Source of the DNA: JAPOXR01 sp965221815
GTDB taxonomy: Bacteria; Pseudomonadota; Alphaproteobacteria; Rhodobacterales; Rhodobacteraceae
NCBI GenBank assembly: GCA_965221815.1
Contig: OZ244915.1
Span: 1 to 64,000, forward strand
DNA length: 64,000 nucleotides
Reading direction: 5' to 3'
Under the pieces are notes generated by a model that was given only the letters and a program-made list of their open reading frames with translations, was not told where the DNA came from and searched no databases. This document shows, piece after piece, positions 52,848-61,254 of the stretch; position 1 is the stretch's first letter; each line of letters opens with the position of its first letter. Position numbers and translations under genes: made by a program.

Positions 52848-53219
52848 GTGGGCACGGTGATCAATGCATTGCGATATTTACAGAGAAAAAGCCCCGGGGC
52901 CAGCGAAATTACCACCGCCATTGGGTCTGTCCGCAGCCACCGTCAGCGGATGCGTGACAAAGTGGCCCGCGATGCGGGTGCCCCCATCGGCAGCGGGGCT
53001 GTCGAGGCGGCGAACACAATAATCGTCAACACCCGGCTTAAGCGCAGCGGTCAGAGATGGGGTCGTGCGGGTGGCCAGGGTGTTCTCACCTTCCGGGCCC
53101 TGCTCACATCAAGGCGCTTTGACAACGTCTGGGCCCAACTGACCCACAGGCGGCGACACGCCAGCGCCTGTCCCGCCGCGGCCAACGACAATCGCACGCC
53201 CCTCGCCAGGGTCGCCTGA
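52848..53219 (+). pseudogene. ISKra4-family transposase C-terminal fragment
   Basis: This frame ends with RMRDKVARDAGAPIGSGAVE, AANTIIVNTRLKRSGQRWG and GGQGVLTFRALLTSRRFDNVW. That is the conserved tail of ISKra4 transposases (IGSGxVEAAxKxxVxxRLKRSGMRWxxxGGQAVLxLR). The N-terminal and catalytic parts are gone. It is a different, older subgroup from the intact element at 35891. GC-rich DNA upstream (52400-52847) has no convincing gene and is probably further decayed IS sequence. Confidence 0.75.
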
Positions 53220-53254
53220 TTCGCCAAATAAAACCCATCAGGAATCAATCATGG

Positions 53255-53726
53255 GCCAAACCCAGCCATAGGGGAATCACTTCCCAGCGGTCAGAGTGCC
53301 TTGCGCGTCCGGGGGTGTCGTGCTAACGGTTCTGCCAATCTCCGTTTGGGATTTTCAGACCTCCTCCCGTGTGGCGCGTGGTGGGGCTGGACATCACAAC
53401 ATCTGGCCCGCGTTGCTCCCCGCAGCGCGGGCCTGATTGTGGGCGGGCGGCCTGAATTGGGGATTTACGGCTGAGTCCGATGGAAACCCGTCATAAGGGT
53501 TGGGATTCCTTGATGCAGCGAGAGATGGTGGCGGGATGCACGTTGAATGTGCGCGTAAGGGAGGAGATCGATAACCCGCCGTCAATGAGATCAAAGACCC
53601 GTTTCTTTTGGTCGGCTCGGAGCTTGGCGGGGCGTCCGAACGCCACGCCGCGGGCTGCTGACCGGCCCGATTCGGTGGTGGTTTCGGGGGTGTTGAAACA
53701 GGATGTGGCAGGACAATGTAGTCACG
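53255..53726. repeat. 472-bp perfect direct repeat, copy 1
   Basis: Identical, by reading, to 55991-56462 over 472 bases. Each copy contains a minus-strand serine-recombinase tail and a GC-rich hairpin (CCCGCGTTG...CAGCGCGGG). The two copies enclose 2264 bp carrying an IS110-family element and a toxin-antitoxin pair. Confidence 0.9.
53491..53721 (-). pseudogene. serine recombinase C-terminal fragment (repeat copy 1)
   Basis: The minus-strand frame reads FNTPETTTESGRSAARGVAF, GRPAKLRADQKKRVFDLIDG and GLSISSLTRTFNVHPATISRC, stopping soon after. This is the C-terminus of a resolvase/invertase: a linker, then GRPxKL, then a Hin-type helix-turn-helix. The catalytic N-terminal domain is absent; an in-frame stop lies just before it. 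The same fragment occurs in copy 2. Confidence 0.65.
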
Positions 53727-53997
53727 CTGATATGGATTGACCGCTGAGATGTCTCTATTATGGCATCCTGCGATTCCTCGCAATATCATGGCCGTGTCGG
53801 GATGCAGACAGTGATAGCGACGGTGGATCACACTGATATTCGCGGGTTGGGTCCCGCCAGACTTCACTTTCGTCACGGAGCTGCCTCTCTCTAAGATCGC
53901 GGGTCGCAGGTTTCAGACTGTGCCGCAGAGCGTGATCGCGGGTTCTCCTTCCGTTCTGCCTGCATCCTGACTCGGTCATGGTTGGCTTCCGTGTCTT
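53727..53997. ncRNA. non-coding end of the IS110-family element (possible bridge RNA)
   Basis: A 271-bp gap directly downstream of the IS110-type transposase and upstream of nothing else. IS110-family elements encode a structured bridge RNA in a non-coding end; in the IS1111 group it lies downstream of the recombinase. Position and length fit, but I did not derive a structure or define the element's ends, so this is inference. Confidence 0.3.
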
Positions 53998-55131
53998 TCA
54001 GGTCAGGGCTCGGCTGGCATGCGGGCGGGCGTTGACCTCGCAGACGGTGGCCCCGATGACGCCGACAAGCTCCCGGGCCACGGCTGTGGTGACCTTGCAT
54101 TGATGCTTGCGCACAGCGCTGAGACGGCTGTAACGCGCACAGAGTCGCTTCTGGGCCTGCCAGGCGATGGTCTGCACCCGGTCCGGCGCGGCGGCGGCCT
54201 TGGCCTGCAGATGGCGTGTCTTGCGGGCCGGGACGCGAGTGTTCCAGGCGGCTTCCACCCGGATCCGCCGGACATGGCCGTTGCCGGTCTTGGTGATCCC
54301 GCCGGTCCGGCGCTTGGGTCCCGAGGAGCGTTCGCTGGGAACCAGGCCGAGGAAACTCATCAGTTGCCGCGGTGTGTCGAAGCGGGTGATGTCGCCGAGC
54401 TCGGCGAGGATGGTGACAGCACTCAGGATATGGATGCCACGCAAGCTGATCAGGGCGGTCACCACGGGGGCCAGGGACCCGTCCTGGGCGGCGGTGTGGA
54501 TCTGATTCTCGAGATCCGCCACCCGCCGCGTGGCCTCCCGGGCGGCATCCACATACTCCTGGAAGACGATCTGCTGCACGGGATTGTCGAACGCCTGATC
54601 GGCCAACCAGCGCGTGTGGGCTTGTGTCCAGCGGCTGCGGCCCGGATAGATGCGGTCGTGCCGGAGGAGGAACGCGCCAAGGCGCTGACAGGCTTTTGTC
54701 TGCAGGGCCTTCATGTCTTCTCGGGCCCGGGTCAGGTCCCGCATCGCCTCCTGTTCCGGGTCAGGAACCCAGACAGGCGTGAGCGATCCGGACCGGTGCT
54801 CACGCGCCAGCATCGTCGCATCGCGCCGATCCGTCTTGATACGATCCGTGGCCCCCCGCGGCACAAGCCCCGGCGCGACGACCATGCAGTGATGACCCGT
54901 CTCCGTGATCTCCCGATAGAGGCCATACCCACAAGGGCCGGCTTCATAACAGAAGCTGAGCACGAGCCCATCCGGACTCAGGCGCTTGATCAGGTGCCGG
55001 AGGGCGGATCGATGGTTGGGAATCGTCCCCTGCCACTCCGGTCCCGTCCGGCCAGGCCGGGCAATGGCCACCGCAATCGAATCCTTGTGGACATCAAGAC
55101 CCACATAGGCACTGTATTCAAAGTCTGACAT
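53998..55131 (-). CDS. IS110-family transposase (DEDD recombinase)
   Basis: A 377-residue IS110/IS1111-type recombinase. The N-terminal RuvC-like domain carries the DEDD residues: aspartate in YVGLDVHKDS, glutamate in FCYEAGPCGYG, and two aspartates in IKTDRRDA. The C-terminal transposase_20 domain carries LISLRGIHILSAVTILAELG, then FLGLVPSERSSG, RRTGGITKTGNGHVRR and the IRVEAAW helix, including the candidate nucleophilic serine. It appears full length. The ATG at 55131 has GGAGG 8 bases upstream; a longer reading from 55173 is possible. It stands between the two 472-bp repeats, next to the toxin-antitoxin genes. Confidence 0.88.
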   Translation of the reverse strand: MSDFEYSAYVGLDVHKDSIAVAIARPGRTGPEWQGTIPNHRSALRHLIKRLSPDGLVLSFCYEAGPCGYGLYREITETGHHCMVVAPGLVPRGATDRIKTDRRDATMLAREHRSGSLTPVWVPDPEQEAMRDLTRAREDMKALQTKACQRLGAFLLRHDRIYPGRSRWTQAHTRWLADQAFDNPVQQIVFQEYVDAAREATRRVADLENQIHTAAQDGSLAPVVTALISLRGIHILSAVTILAELGDITRFDTPRQLMSFLGLVPSERSSGPKRRTGGITKTGNGHVRRIRVEAAWNTRVPARKTRHLQAKAAAAPDRVQTIAWQAQKRLCARYSRLSAVRKHQCKVTTAVARELVGVIGATVCEVNARPHASRALT

Positions 55132-55292
55132 TGACATGTCCTCCGTAACGGGGCCCTCTTCAGGGCCATGCATTGGATCCTGTATACAGGGACAGGATCG
55201 GGACAGGTCAATCCATGATGTCTAAGGTCTTGATTATCAGAGACCATTGCGACATATTGGCCAAAGAAAAACCCGACCGGGAGCGACCTGTC

Positions 55293-55553
55293 ATGGAACT
55301 TCCCATCCGCGACGCGAAAGCGCGCCTTTCTGAACTGGTCACCGCCGCCCGCAGGGGCGAGCGCGTGATTATCACGAAGCACGGCCAGCCGACGATCGAA
55401 CTGGTGCGTTGCGACCGGCGCGGCGGGATCGACTTCGACAAGCTGGAGGCAGCCCGTCTGCTTCTCGGGATCGAGGGAGATGGGGAAGGCTGGCCGGAGG
55501 AATTCAACGATCCCGTCTTCAGCCGGAAGGTGCTCCGACTCAGCGAGGAGTAG
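55293..55553 (+). CDS. Phd/YefM-type antitoxin
   Basis: An 86-residue type II antitoxin. The N-terminal Phd/YefM DNA-binding fold reads MELPIRDAKARLSELVTAARRGERVIITKHGQPTIELVRC, and the acidic C-terminal tail (GDGEGWPEEFNDPVFSRKVLRL) would bind the toxin. ATG 55293 is chosen because GGGAG lies about 10 bases upstream and the family begins here; the longer upstream frame is not conserved-looking. It precedes the VapC-type toxin by 11 bp, and GAGGAG at its own stop serves as the toxin's ribosome-binding site. Confidence 0.85.
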   Translation: MELPIRDAKARLSELVTAARRGERVIITKHGQPTIELVRCDRRGGIDFDKLEAARLLLGIEGDGEGWPEEFNDPVFSRKVLRLSEE

Positions 55554-55564
55554 CCAAACCGACC

Positions 55565-55972
55565 ATGCGCGTACTGCTGGATACCTCCTACCTGTTCGAC
55601 TTGATGGACAGGCCGGGCATGTTCCTGGACTCCGAACGCCGCGTGCTGGCCGCGCGCGGAACCGACTTCTACATCAGCGCAGTTTCGATCTGGGAAATGC
55701 GCCTCAAGCACAATGCCCGCCACCGCTCGAGCGCTCGCAAGAGCCGCTTCTCTCCAGCGGATGTCGTCGCCGCGCTGCAAGACCAGGACATGACATTCCT
55801 GCCGATGACCATGCACCATGCCGCCAGCGAACTCGAAATCCCGCTGGACCACAGGGACCCGTTCGACGAGTTGCTGATGGTCCAGGCGCAGGAGGAAGGT
55901 CTCCGGCTGCTGACCGTGGACCAGTGCCTTGTCGGTCATCCGCTTGCGGTCGCCGTTCATGAGCTTGGGTAG
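55565..55972 (+). CDS. vapC: VapC-type PIN-domain toxin
   Basis: A 135-residue PIN-domain ribonuclease, the toxin partner of the Phd-like gene. Metal-binding acidic residues are in order: MRVLLDTSYLFDL (first aspartate), SAVSIWEMRLK (glutamate), DHRDPFDELLMVQAQEEG (aspartates), and LLTVDQCL at the end. This is the standard PIN set, and nothing important is missing. PIN toxins cut tRNA or rRNA and block translation. Bounded by 472-bp repeats, the pair may stabilise the surrounding mobile block. Confidence 0.9.
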   Translation: MRVLLDTSYLFDLMDRPGMFLDSERRVLAARGTDFYISAVSIWEMRLKHNARHRSSARKSRFSPADVVAALQDQDMTFLPMTMHHAASELEIPLDHRDPFDELLMVQAQEEGLRLLTVDQCLVGHPLAVAVHELG

Positions 55973-55990
55973 CGAAAAATTATTTTCGTA

Positions 55991-56462
55991 GCCAAACCCA
56001 GCCATAGGGGAATCACTTCCCAGCGGTCAGAGTGCCTTGCGCGTCCGGGGGTGTCGTGCTAACGGTTCTGCCAATCTCCGTTTGGGATTTTCAGACCTCC
56101 TCCCGTGTGGCGCGTGGTGGGGCTGGACATCACAACATCTGGCCCGCGTTGCTCCCCGCAGCGCGGGCCTGATTGTGGGCGGGCGGCCTGAATTGGGGAT
56201 TTACGGCTGAGTCCGATGGAAACCCGTCATAAGGGTTGGGATTCCTTGATGCAGCGAGAGATGGTGGCGGGATGCACGTTGAATGTGCGCGTAAGGGAGG
56301 AGATCGATAACCCGCCGTCAATGAGATCAAAGACCCGTTTCTTTTGGTCGGCTCGGAGCTTGGCGGGGCGTCCGAACGCCACGCCGCGGGCTGCTGACCG
56401 GCCCGATTCGGTGGTGGTTTCGGGGGTGTTGAAACAGGATGTGGCAGGACAATGTAGTCACG
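55991..56462. repeat. 472-bp perfect direct repeat, copy 2
   Basis: Second copy of the repeat at 53255-53726, offset by 2736 bp throughout, with the same serine-recombinase tail on the minus strand (56227-56457). Beyond base 56462 the sequences differ at once (GGGAGTGG here, CTGATATG there). Recombination between copies would delete the IS110-type element and toxin-antitoxin pair. Confidence 0.9.
56227..56457 (-). pseudogene. serine recombinase C-terminal fragment (repeat copy 2)
   Basis: Same coding remnant as at 53491-53721: a resolvase tail ending TFNVHPATISRC, without its catalytic domain. It is identical because the two lie within the perfect 472-bp repeats. Confidence 0.65.
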
Positions 56463-56588
56463 GGGAGTGGTTCTCGTATGGCGGACTCGTGTTGCCTGCA
56501 ATCAGTAGTGGTTCAGTTTGAAAATAGAACTTGCCTTCGTACTTGCCCAGCTGCTAGACTGCGCAACATCCACACAGGAGACCTTGCC

Positions 56589-57213
56589 ATGCGACACGTG
56601 ACTCCCCCCCCCCCTTGACCGCCTGACGGCCCTCGCCGCCGCCTTGGTGGCCTTGACGCTACTGCCCACACTGGCCACGGCCGAGGTCTTTCCCGCCCAC
56701 AACAACTACAAGCCGACCATCGTGCTGGACAATCCCGGCCCCAACGTGCTGACCGGCTGCGGTGAGCACGGGAGGGTGGCGACCCTGCGGCTGCGGATAC
56801 CGCCCAAGCAGGAGGACGGCAATGCGTGGAACGGGGACAATGCACTCTACATCCAGGCCACGGGCAACCACGAACTCTTCGAGTTTCGGCACAGGAAAGG
56901 GTCACTAACGGGATGGACGGAAATCTTTAGAGGAACAGTGTCGGTGGATTCACGCTTGCCGGAAGGCTACCACACGATTGAGGTTCGGGTGCGCACCGGC
57001 CAGAACATCAGCTACGGCGGCGGGGGTGAGATGTCCCTCACGCTGGAAAAAACCCTCAACAGTCGCCAATTCGACAAGTACAAGGTCTTCAACCCGGCGA
57101 TCCGCATCATGGCCGCGGGCGGCAGGGGCTGCCAGACACGGGCGCAGAACCCGACCTGCGGGGGCTTCTGGGACTGGAGTGGGGGAAGCCCCACCTGCCT
57201 GCTTTCAAACTGA
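56589..57213 (+). CDS. secreted cysteine-containing protein with a poly-C tract (phase-variable candidate A, OFF)
   Basis: ATG 56589 has a good AGGAG site 9 bases upstream. After MRHVT comes a run of 11 C (56604-56614), and in this frame translation stops after nine residues. One base out of phase, directly after the run, the frame reads LDRLTALAAALVALTLLPTL then ATA and EVFPAHNN, a signal peptide with its cleavage site, followed by a 180-residue open frame to 57213. With 10 C the whole is one 207-residue secreted protein. The mature part has four cysteines and beta-rich segments (VATLRLRIPPKQEDG, NALYIQATGN, IFRGTVSVDSRLPEGYHTIEVRV). I do not recognise the family. A homopolymer sequencing error is the main alternative. 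Confidence 0.7.
56604..56614 (+). repeat. poly-C tract (11 C) in the 5' coding end of candidate A
   Basis: Eleven consecutive C at codons 6-9 of the gene starting at 56589. This is long enough for frequent slipped-strand mispairing. The signal-peptide frame is restored by 10 or 13 C. Confidence 0.85.
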
Positions 57214-57479
57214 CCCAGTACCCTGCAATCGGCAATGCGGGCCATGGCTTTGCTCACAATGGTGGCGCAACTGTGGGTGAAGGTGAGGAACCTGTCCTCG
57301 AATCCTGCAAACCCATAAGGAACTCGCGTTCTTCTGGTTGTCCTGAAGGCCACTGCGTGTCTGTAAATGGTCCGGTCCGTTGATCAGTCTCTCGCAGTCA
57401 TTGGACATCAATCTTGCCGGGGCAGGAGGTCATTGACGACTTGGCAAGTGACTTGGAACACGGAACTGCATGAAATCAT

Positions 57480-58793
57480 TTACACGCCGATTGCGTTGTC
57501 GCGCTCCCATTGAGAAAAACTCTCCAGAAAACTTTCCCACTCCTGCTTTTTCAATGTGAGATAACCGTTATGAAAATCGTGACCAAATGCCGATTTGATA
57601 AAATGAGATTTCGCAAACAGCTCAAGGGCTTCAAGGAAACAATGTGGGAGTTGGGAGGTTTCTGGGATGTCAACGGGGTCAGCGTACATGTTGACCTCCA
57701 GCCCCTTGCCAGCCGGGGTGTTTGATTGGATGCCGTTCAGCGATGCGGCGATTGTCACGGCTTGAAGGAGATAGGGATTGGCGGCACCATCAGCGAGACG
57801 ATATTCGATACGATCATGATCTGGAATGCGAACAAGATGGGTGCGGTTTTCACTGCCAAATGTCAAACTGCGCGGTGACCAGGTCGCTCCCGAACGGGTC
57901 GTCTCAGCATTGAGTCGACGGAAGGAATTGAGAAGAGGATTGGTGATCAATGCCATCTCACGAGATTGCGTCAGCAGGCCGCCGATGACATGAAAAGCCA
58001 AATCAGAAAGGCCGTATTCGCCGCTCCCTGGAAACAGATTGGTGCTGCCATCCCGGTCCCAGACAGAAATATGGACATGACAGCCATTGCCAGCCAGTTC
58101 AGGAAAGGGCTTGGGCATGAATGTCGCGCGCAGTCCATGTTTGCTGGCGACTGACTTGACCATGAATTTGAAGAAACAGTGCCGATCTGCGGTCGTCAGT
58201 GGATCCGCATATCCCCAATTGATCTCGTATTGGCCGTTCGCATCTTCATGTTCAATTCCGTAGGGTTCCCAGCCAAGCGTACGGATTCCCTCACAGATTT
58301 CTGTCAGCACAGAATGTTGATTCATCAGGACGTCCTGATCGTAGCAAGGTTTCAACTGCTGATCGGCAGGATCCGAGATCCGGGTCCCGTCTGGCGTGAG
58401 CAGGAAAAATTCGGGCTCCACACCCGTTTTGAACAGATAGCCTGCCCTTGAAGCCGTGCTGATGACATTTTGCAAGACTGTTCGCGGTGCCTGTCGCAAC
58501 AACGAGTCCCTGAAATATAGATCGCATGGAGCCCAAGCCGTATCCAACTGCCACGGCAACTGTTGCGTGCGCGTTAAATCAGGGATTCCGGCCATATCAG
58601 GATCAATTGCGCTCATATGTAAATATGCGGAATAACCGGCAAAACCAGTGCCGTGCTCTGGAGCTCCATTTATGATCGTAGATGGGACGAGTTTGGAACG
58701 GACAACGCCGAGGAGATCACAAAATCCTAACAAGTAATACTTGATCCCCAACCTTTTGGCGCAGGCTGCAAAATCGTCAGACATCAGCTTCAT
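57480..58793 (-). CDS. glnT: GlnT-type (type III) glutamine synthetase
   Basis: A 437-residue glutamine-synthetase-fold ligase of the GlnT branch known from rhizobia. Its N-terminal beta-grasp is IKYYLLGFCDLLGVVRSKLVP. The catalytic domain has GVEPEFFLLTPDG, EHEDANGQYEINWGYADPL, HGLRATFMPKPFPELAGNGCHVHISV (metal ligands), then the nucleotide-side SFRRLNAETTRSGATWSPR and HDRIEYRLADGAANPYL. Metal and substrate residues seem complete. GlnT enzymes may make glutamine or a gamma-glutamyl amide such as gamma-glutamylmethylamide; which one cannot be told. It stands alone between the two poly-C genes. Confidence 0.88.
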   Translation of the reverse strand: MKLMSDDFAACAKRLGIKYYLLGFCDLLGVVRSKLVPSTIINGAPEHGTGFAGYSAYLHMSAIDPDMAGIPDLTRTQQLPWQLDTAWAPCDLYFRDSLLRQAPRTVLQNVISTASRAGYLFKTGVEPEFFLLTPDGTRISDPADQQLKPCYDQDVLMNQHSVLTEICEGIRTLGWEPYGIEHEDANGQYEINWGYADPLTTADRHCFFKFMVKSVASKHGLRATFMPKPFPELAGNGCHVHISVWDRDGSTNLFPGSGEYGLSDLAFHVIGGLLTQSREMALITNPLLNSFRRLNAETTRSGATWSPRSLTFGSENRTHLVRIPDHDRIEYRLADGAANPYLLQAVTIAASLNGIQSNTPAGKGLEVNMYADPVDIPETSQLPHCFLEALELFAKSHFIKSAFGHDFHNGYLTLKKQEWESFLESFSQWERDNAIGV

Positions 58794-59047
58794 CCCTCAG
58801 GGTCTCAGACCCGCTTGAATCGTCTCTGCAAGACGTCAACATGATTTTGTAACGTGTTTCCAGACTTTTCGCATGTGATTGCGGTTGTCAGTGATGAGAA
58901 TTCTTGACATCAATCCGTGATGAATCGACGGCAGTTGCGCTCGAGCACAGTTCTTGTATCCCTGACCGTTCAGGCAAGGTTTTTCAGCGCCGTGTATCAC
59001 GACCCGGTTCCGTTCAATCATCTCCCGGCAGACTGTCGTGAATGGCA

Positions 59048-59520
59048 TCACGCGGGTTCTGTTGGAGATGAAATCCGGACTGCCCATATGGAATGGACCT
59101 GGTCAAAATGCGGGATTTCTGTGCGTTTGCGGAAATACGCGATTGCGCGGTTCGGCAACCTTTGATCCAACTGACATTCTACGGCGAATAGAGGTTGCCG
59201 ATCCCTGAGAACGACTAAACCCACTTCACGCCTGTCCGTATCGCGGATGACGCGAAGTTCCATATGAAAGTCCTCGGTATCTTCAACAAAATGACAGTAT
59301 TTGAGCAGGTGGCTGGAGACCAGATTCTCGAAACGTTCACCTCTTCCAGGGATGTTCGACCAGTCCCAGAGATAGAGTTTGGCCGCCTGTCTGACCGCAC
59401 GAATGCGCGGTGCACCGAAAGGAAGTGTCCGGAAACAGACGTAGAGATTTTCCAGAATCTCAATCCAGCGGCCCACCGTTGCGTGCGCGAGCTGTCAATC
59501 TTCGCCCAGACTCTTGATCG
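59048..59520 (-). pseudogene. AAA ATPase (DUF4143 C-terminus), truncated with a nonsense codon
   Basis: The minus-strand frame reads ATVGRWIEILENLYVCFRTL, PFGAPRIRAVRQAAKLYLWD, GERFENLVSSHLLKYCHFVE and RRDTDRREVGLVVLRDRQPL-like segments. This is the DUF4143 tail of a large bacterial AAA ATPase family. An in-frame TGA sits in SIKSLGED*QLAHATVGRW, and the whole ATPase core upstream is gone. The frame also ends early at about 59048. It is a remnant of a roughly 400-residue protein. Confidence 0.75.
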
Positions 59521-59883
59521 AAAGGGGTGGGTCAATCCAATCGGATCGTGCCTTGATCAGTAATTCGACCAATCCGACCTGACGTCAATTCTTGAGATCG
59601 CGCAAACCCTCATCAACAACTCGCGTGACGCGCTCGCGTTGCCAGCATCGCCAAGTGCGTGTATCCCCCGCGAGAAAAGGTTCAGGAAATCCTCAACTCG
59701 CATGAGCAATTCGGCCGTGTCTCAGTTTGGGAATGTCCCGGCCGGTTTCTGTCGATGGGGTTGCGGCGTGTCCAGGAAGACGCCTGCCGCCGCCCGCCTC
59801 CGGAAGACGGGCGGTGGTGGCTCCGGCGGTCCGCAAGACCGGGACGGTCGGGATGCCGCCGCACTGATGTCCAGCAAGAGTTG
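59521..59883. other. 363-bp stretch with a strong GC hairpin, no gene
   Basis: CCGCCCG...CGGGCGG around 59787-59821 forms a GC-rich stem downstream of the minus-strand gene at 59884 and may terminate it, though no U-run is seen. Short frames on both strands look random. The rest is probably decayed DNA. Confidence 0.4.
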
Positions 59884-60580
59884 CTACCGGCATCCCAATG
59901 CGTTCAGGAAAGCGGTGTTGTCCTGTGTGGAGCGAAACCGGGGCAGCGTATTCCCGCGCCCGCACATACAGTTGCGGACATGCTGAGCACTGGACCAGTT
60001 GTAACCGGTTTGCTCGCTGATCGAGAAGCACCCGCTGGACTTGCCCTGAGTTCCAGGGGCGACAGTCATGGTGTAGGTGCCGCCGGTCATGAAGCAGCGG
60101 CGGGCAAACACCTGCTTCGGAATGGATCCTATCGGATCGGCATAAACTTCGAGATAATAGACAGTTTTCGCAGATAAACCTCCTCTGGCCAGTGGCGTAT
60201 TATGAGCACTAATGTTCCGTGTCGTTGATATGTCACCTAAAAATGCTCGACCCAATATTACCTTTGTGCCGGCGTTGTAAACACCGACATATATATTGGC
60301 CTTTAAGGGGGGTGTCGTATCGCCAAGCCGCCCGACGTACTGGTTCCAGGTTATTGGGGGAGTCGTGTAACTCACGGTGGCTGTGTTTAAGGCCGTGATG
60401 GAGAAAGACAAAGCATCAACCTCACCTTGATCCAGACACGCCGTGGGGCCTTCCCGACCGTTGCTGGTGACGGTCGTCTGCGCTGCAACCGGCACCGCAA
60501 GCCCTGCCAGCAGCAGGAGCGAGAGCAGGAGGTTTCTTAACTTATGGGGGGGGGGGGGGGGTGAAGCGCCGTATTCTCAT
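59884..60580 (-). CDS. secreted cysteine-rich protein with a poly-C tract (phase-variable candidate B, OFF)
   Basis: Minus-strand ATG at 60580 with GGAGG 8 bases upstream. After MRIRRFT comes a run of 16 C (plus-strand G at 60546-60561), and the frame then stops after 12 residues. One base out of phase, directly after the run, it reads HKLRNLLLSLLLLAGLAVPV then AAQTTVTSNG, a classic signal peptide, and stays open to 59884. With 15 C it is one 231-residue secreted protein. The mature part has six cysteines (TACLDQ, RRCFM, SGCFS, RNCMCG, ALGCR) and beta-rich segments (TVSYTTPPITWNQYVG, NIYVGVYNAGTKVIL, YYLEVYADPIG). The family is unknown and the sequence is unlike candidate A. Confidence 0.7.
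60546..60561 (-). repeat. poly-C tract (16 C on the coding strand) in candidate B
   Basis: Sixteen consecutive G on the plus strand, C on the coding strand, at codons 7-12 of the gene starting at 60580. It is the longest homopolymer in the window. The signal-peptide frame is restored by 15, 12 or 18 C. Confidence 0.85.
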
Positions 60581-61254
60581 GAGGAATCCTCCGATTGCGT
60601 GATGGCTCTCACTCTACCACCTTCGCCGTCGGTGAAGCAAGAGGGAATTTCAAAGTGAGACACTACCAGCAATTCAAGATCATTGACATGGGGCGGTGAT
60701 GTCAATTCACTGAGCGACAAAAAGTGGAGACAGTAATGGTGATAGCGGCCTTGCCGTGAGTCGCCGCCCTTGCGGACATGCGGGCTGTCCCAATTCAGAT
60801 CAGCAGGATGGTGCCGATTCTGTGCCCCGAGACAGTCGAGCGCCAGCGTGGTTTTTCCAATCTGTCGTGGCTACTGAGGAAAACCCTTCTGTGTCTCAGG
60901 TCTTCCACAAGGGGTTCTCGCAGGTCACGCGTCAGAATTTTCGAACCCGATGCCATGGAAGTCAATTCCTCAATAACGTGTCAAAATATGAGTCAAATCA
61001 GATAAAGTGGAAAGTCTGTATTTCTGTCGTTCGCTGATTGATTTGTGGATTGACCGGCAGTTTGGGTCAACGCCTGCGCTTGGGACGGGTTCAGCGACAG
61101 CGCCGCTGATTTCAGGGTGATTTCACAGATGCGTGGCGGCATCGATGCACATTGCCAAACAGAGGATGGCCAGTGTGTCGAACCCTCACCGATTGTCAAC
61201 GGCAGTGTCTTTGCGGTGCCCGCAGTTGATGTCCTTTACGGACAGGCTTCGGCA
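60581..61254. other. 674-bp gene-free region with a 25-bp dyad upstream of candidate B
   Basis: ATTGACAT (60682-60689) and ATGTCAAT (60699-60706) are inverted around 9 bases, about 105 bp before the candidate-B ATG, and look like a regulator site. The remaining sequence up to the mutL end has short frames without ribosome-binding sites. No RNA gene is recognised. Confidence 0.45.

Noticed and set aside
54019..55128. 369-codon plus-strand frame opposite the IS110 transposase
   Set aside because: Antisense shadow; the minus strand encodes the DEDD recombinase.
60756..61037. Short frames between the poly-C gene B and mutL as a secreted protein
   Set aside because: No signal peptide, ribosome-binding site or recognisable motif in any of the frames.
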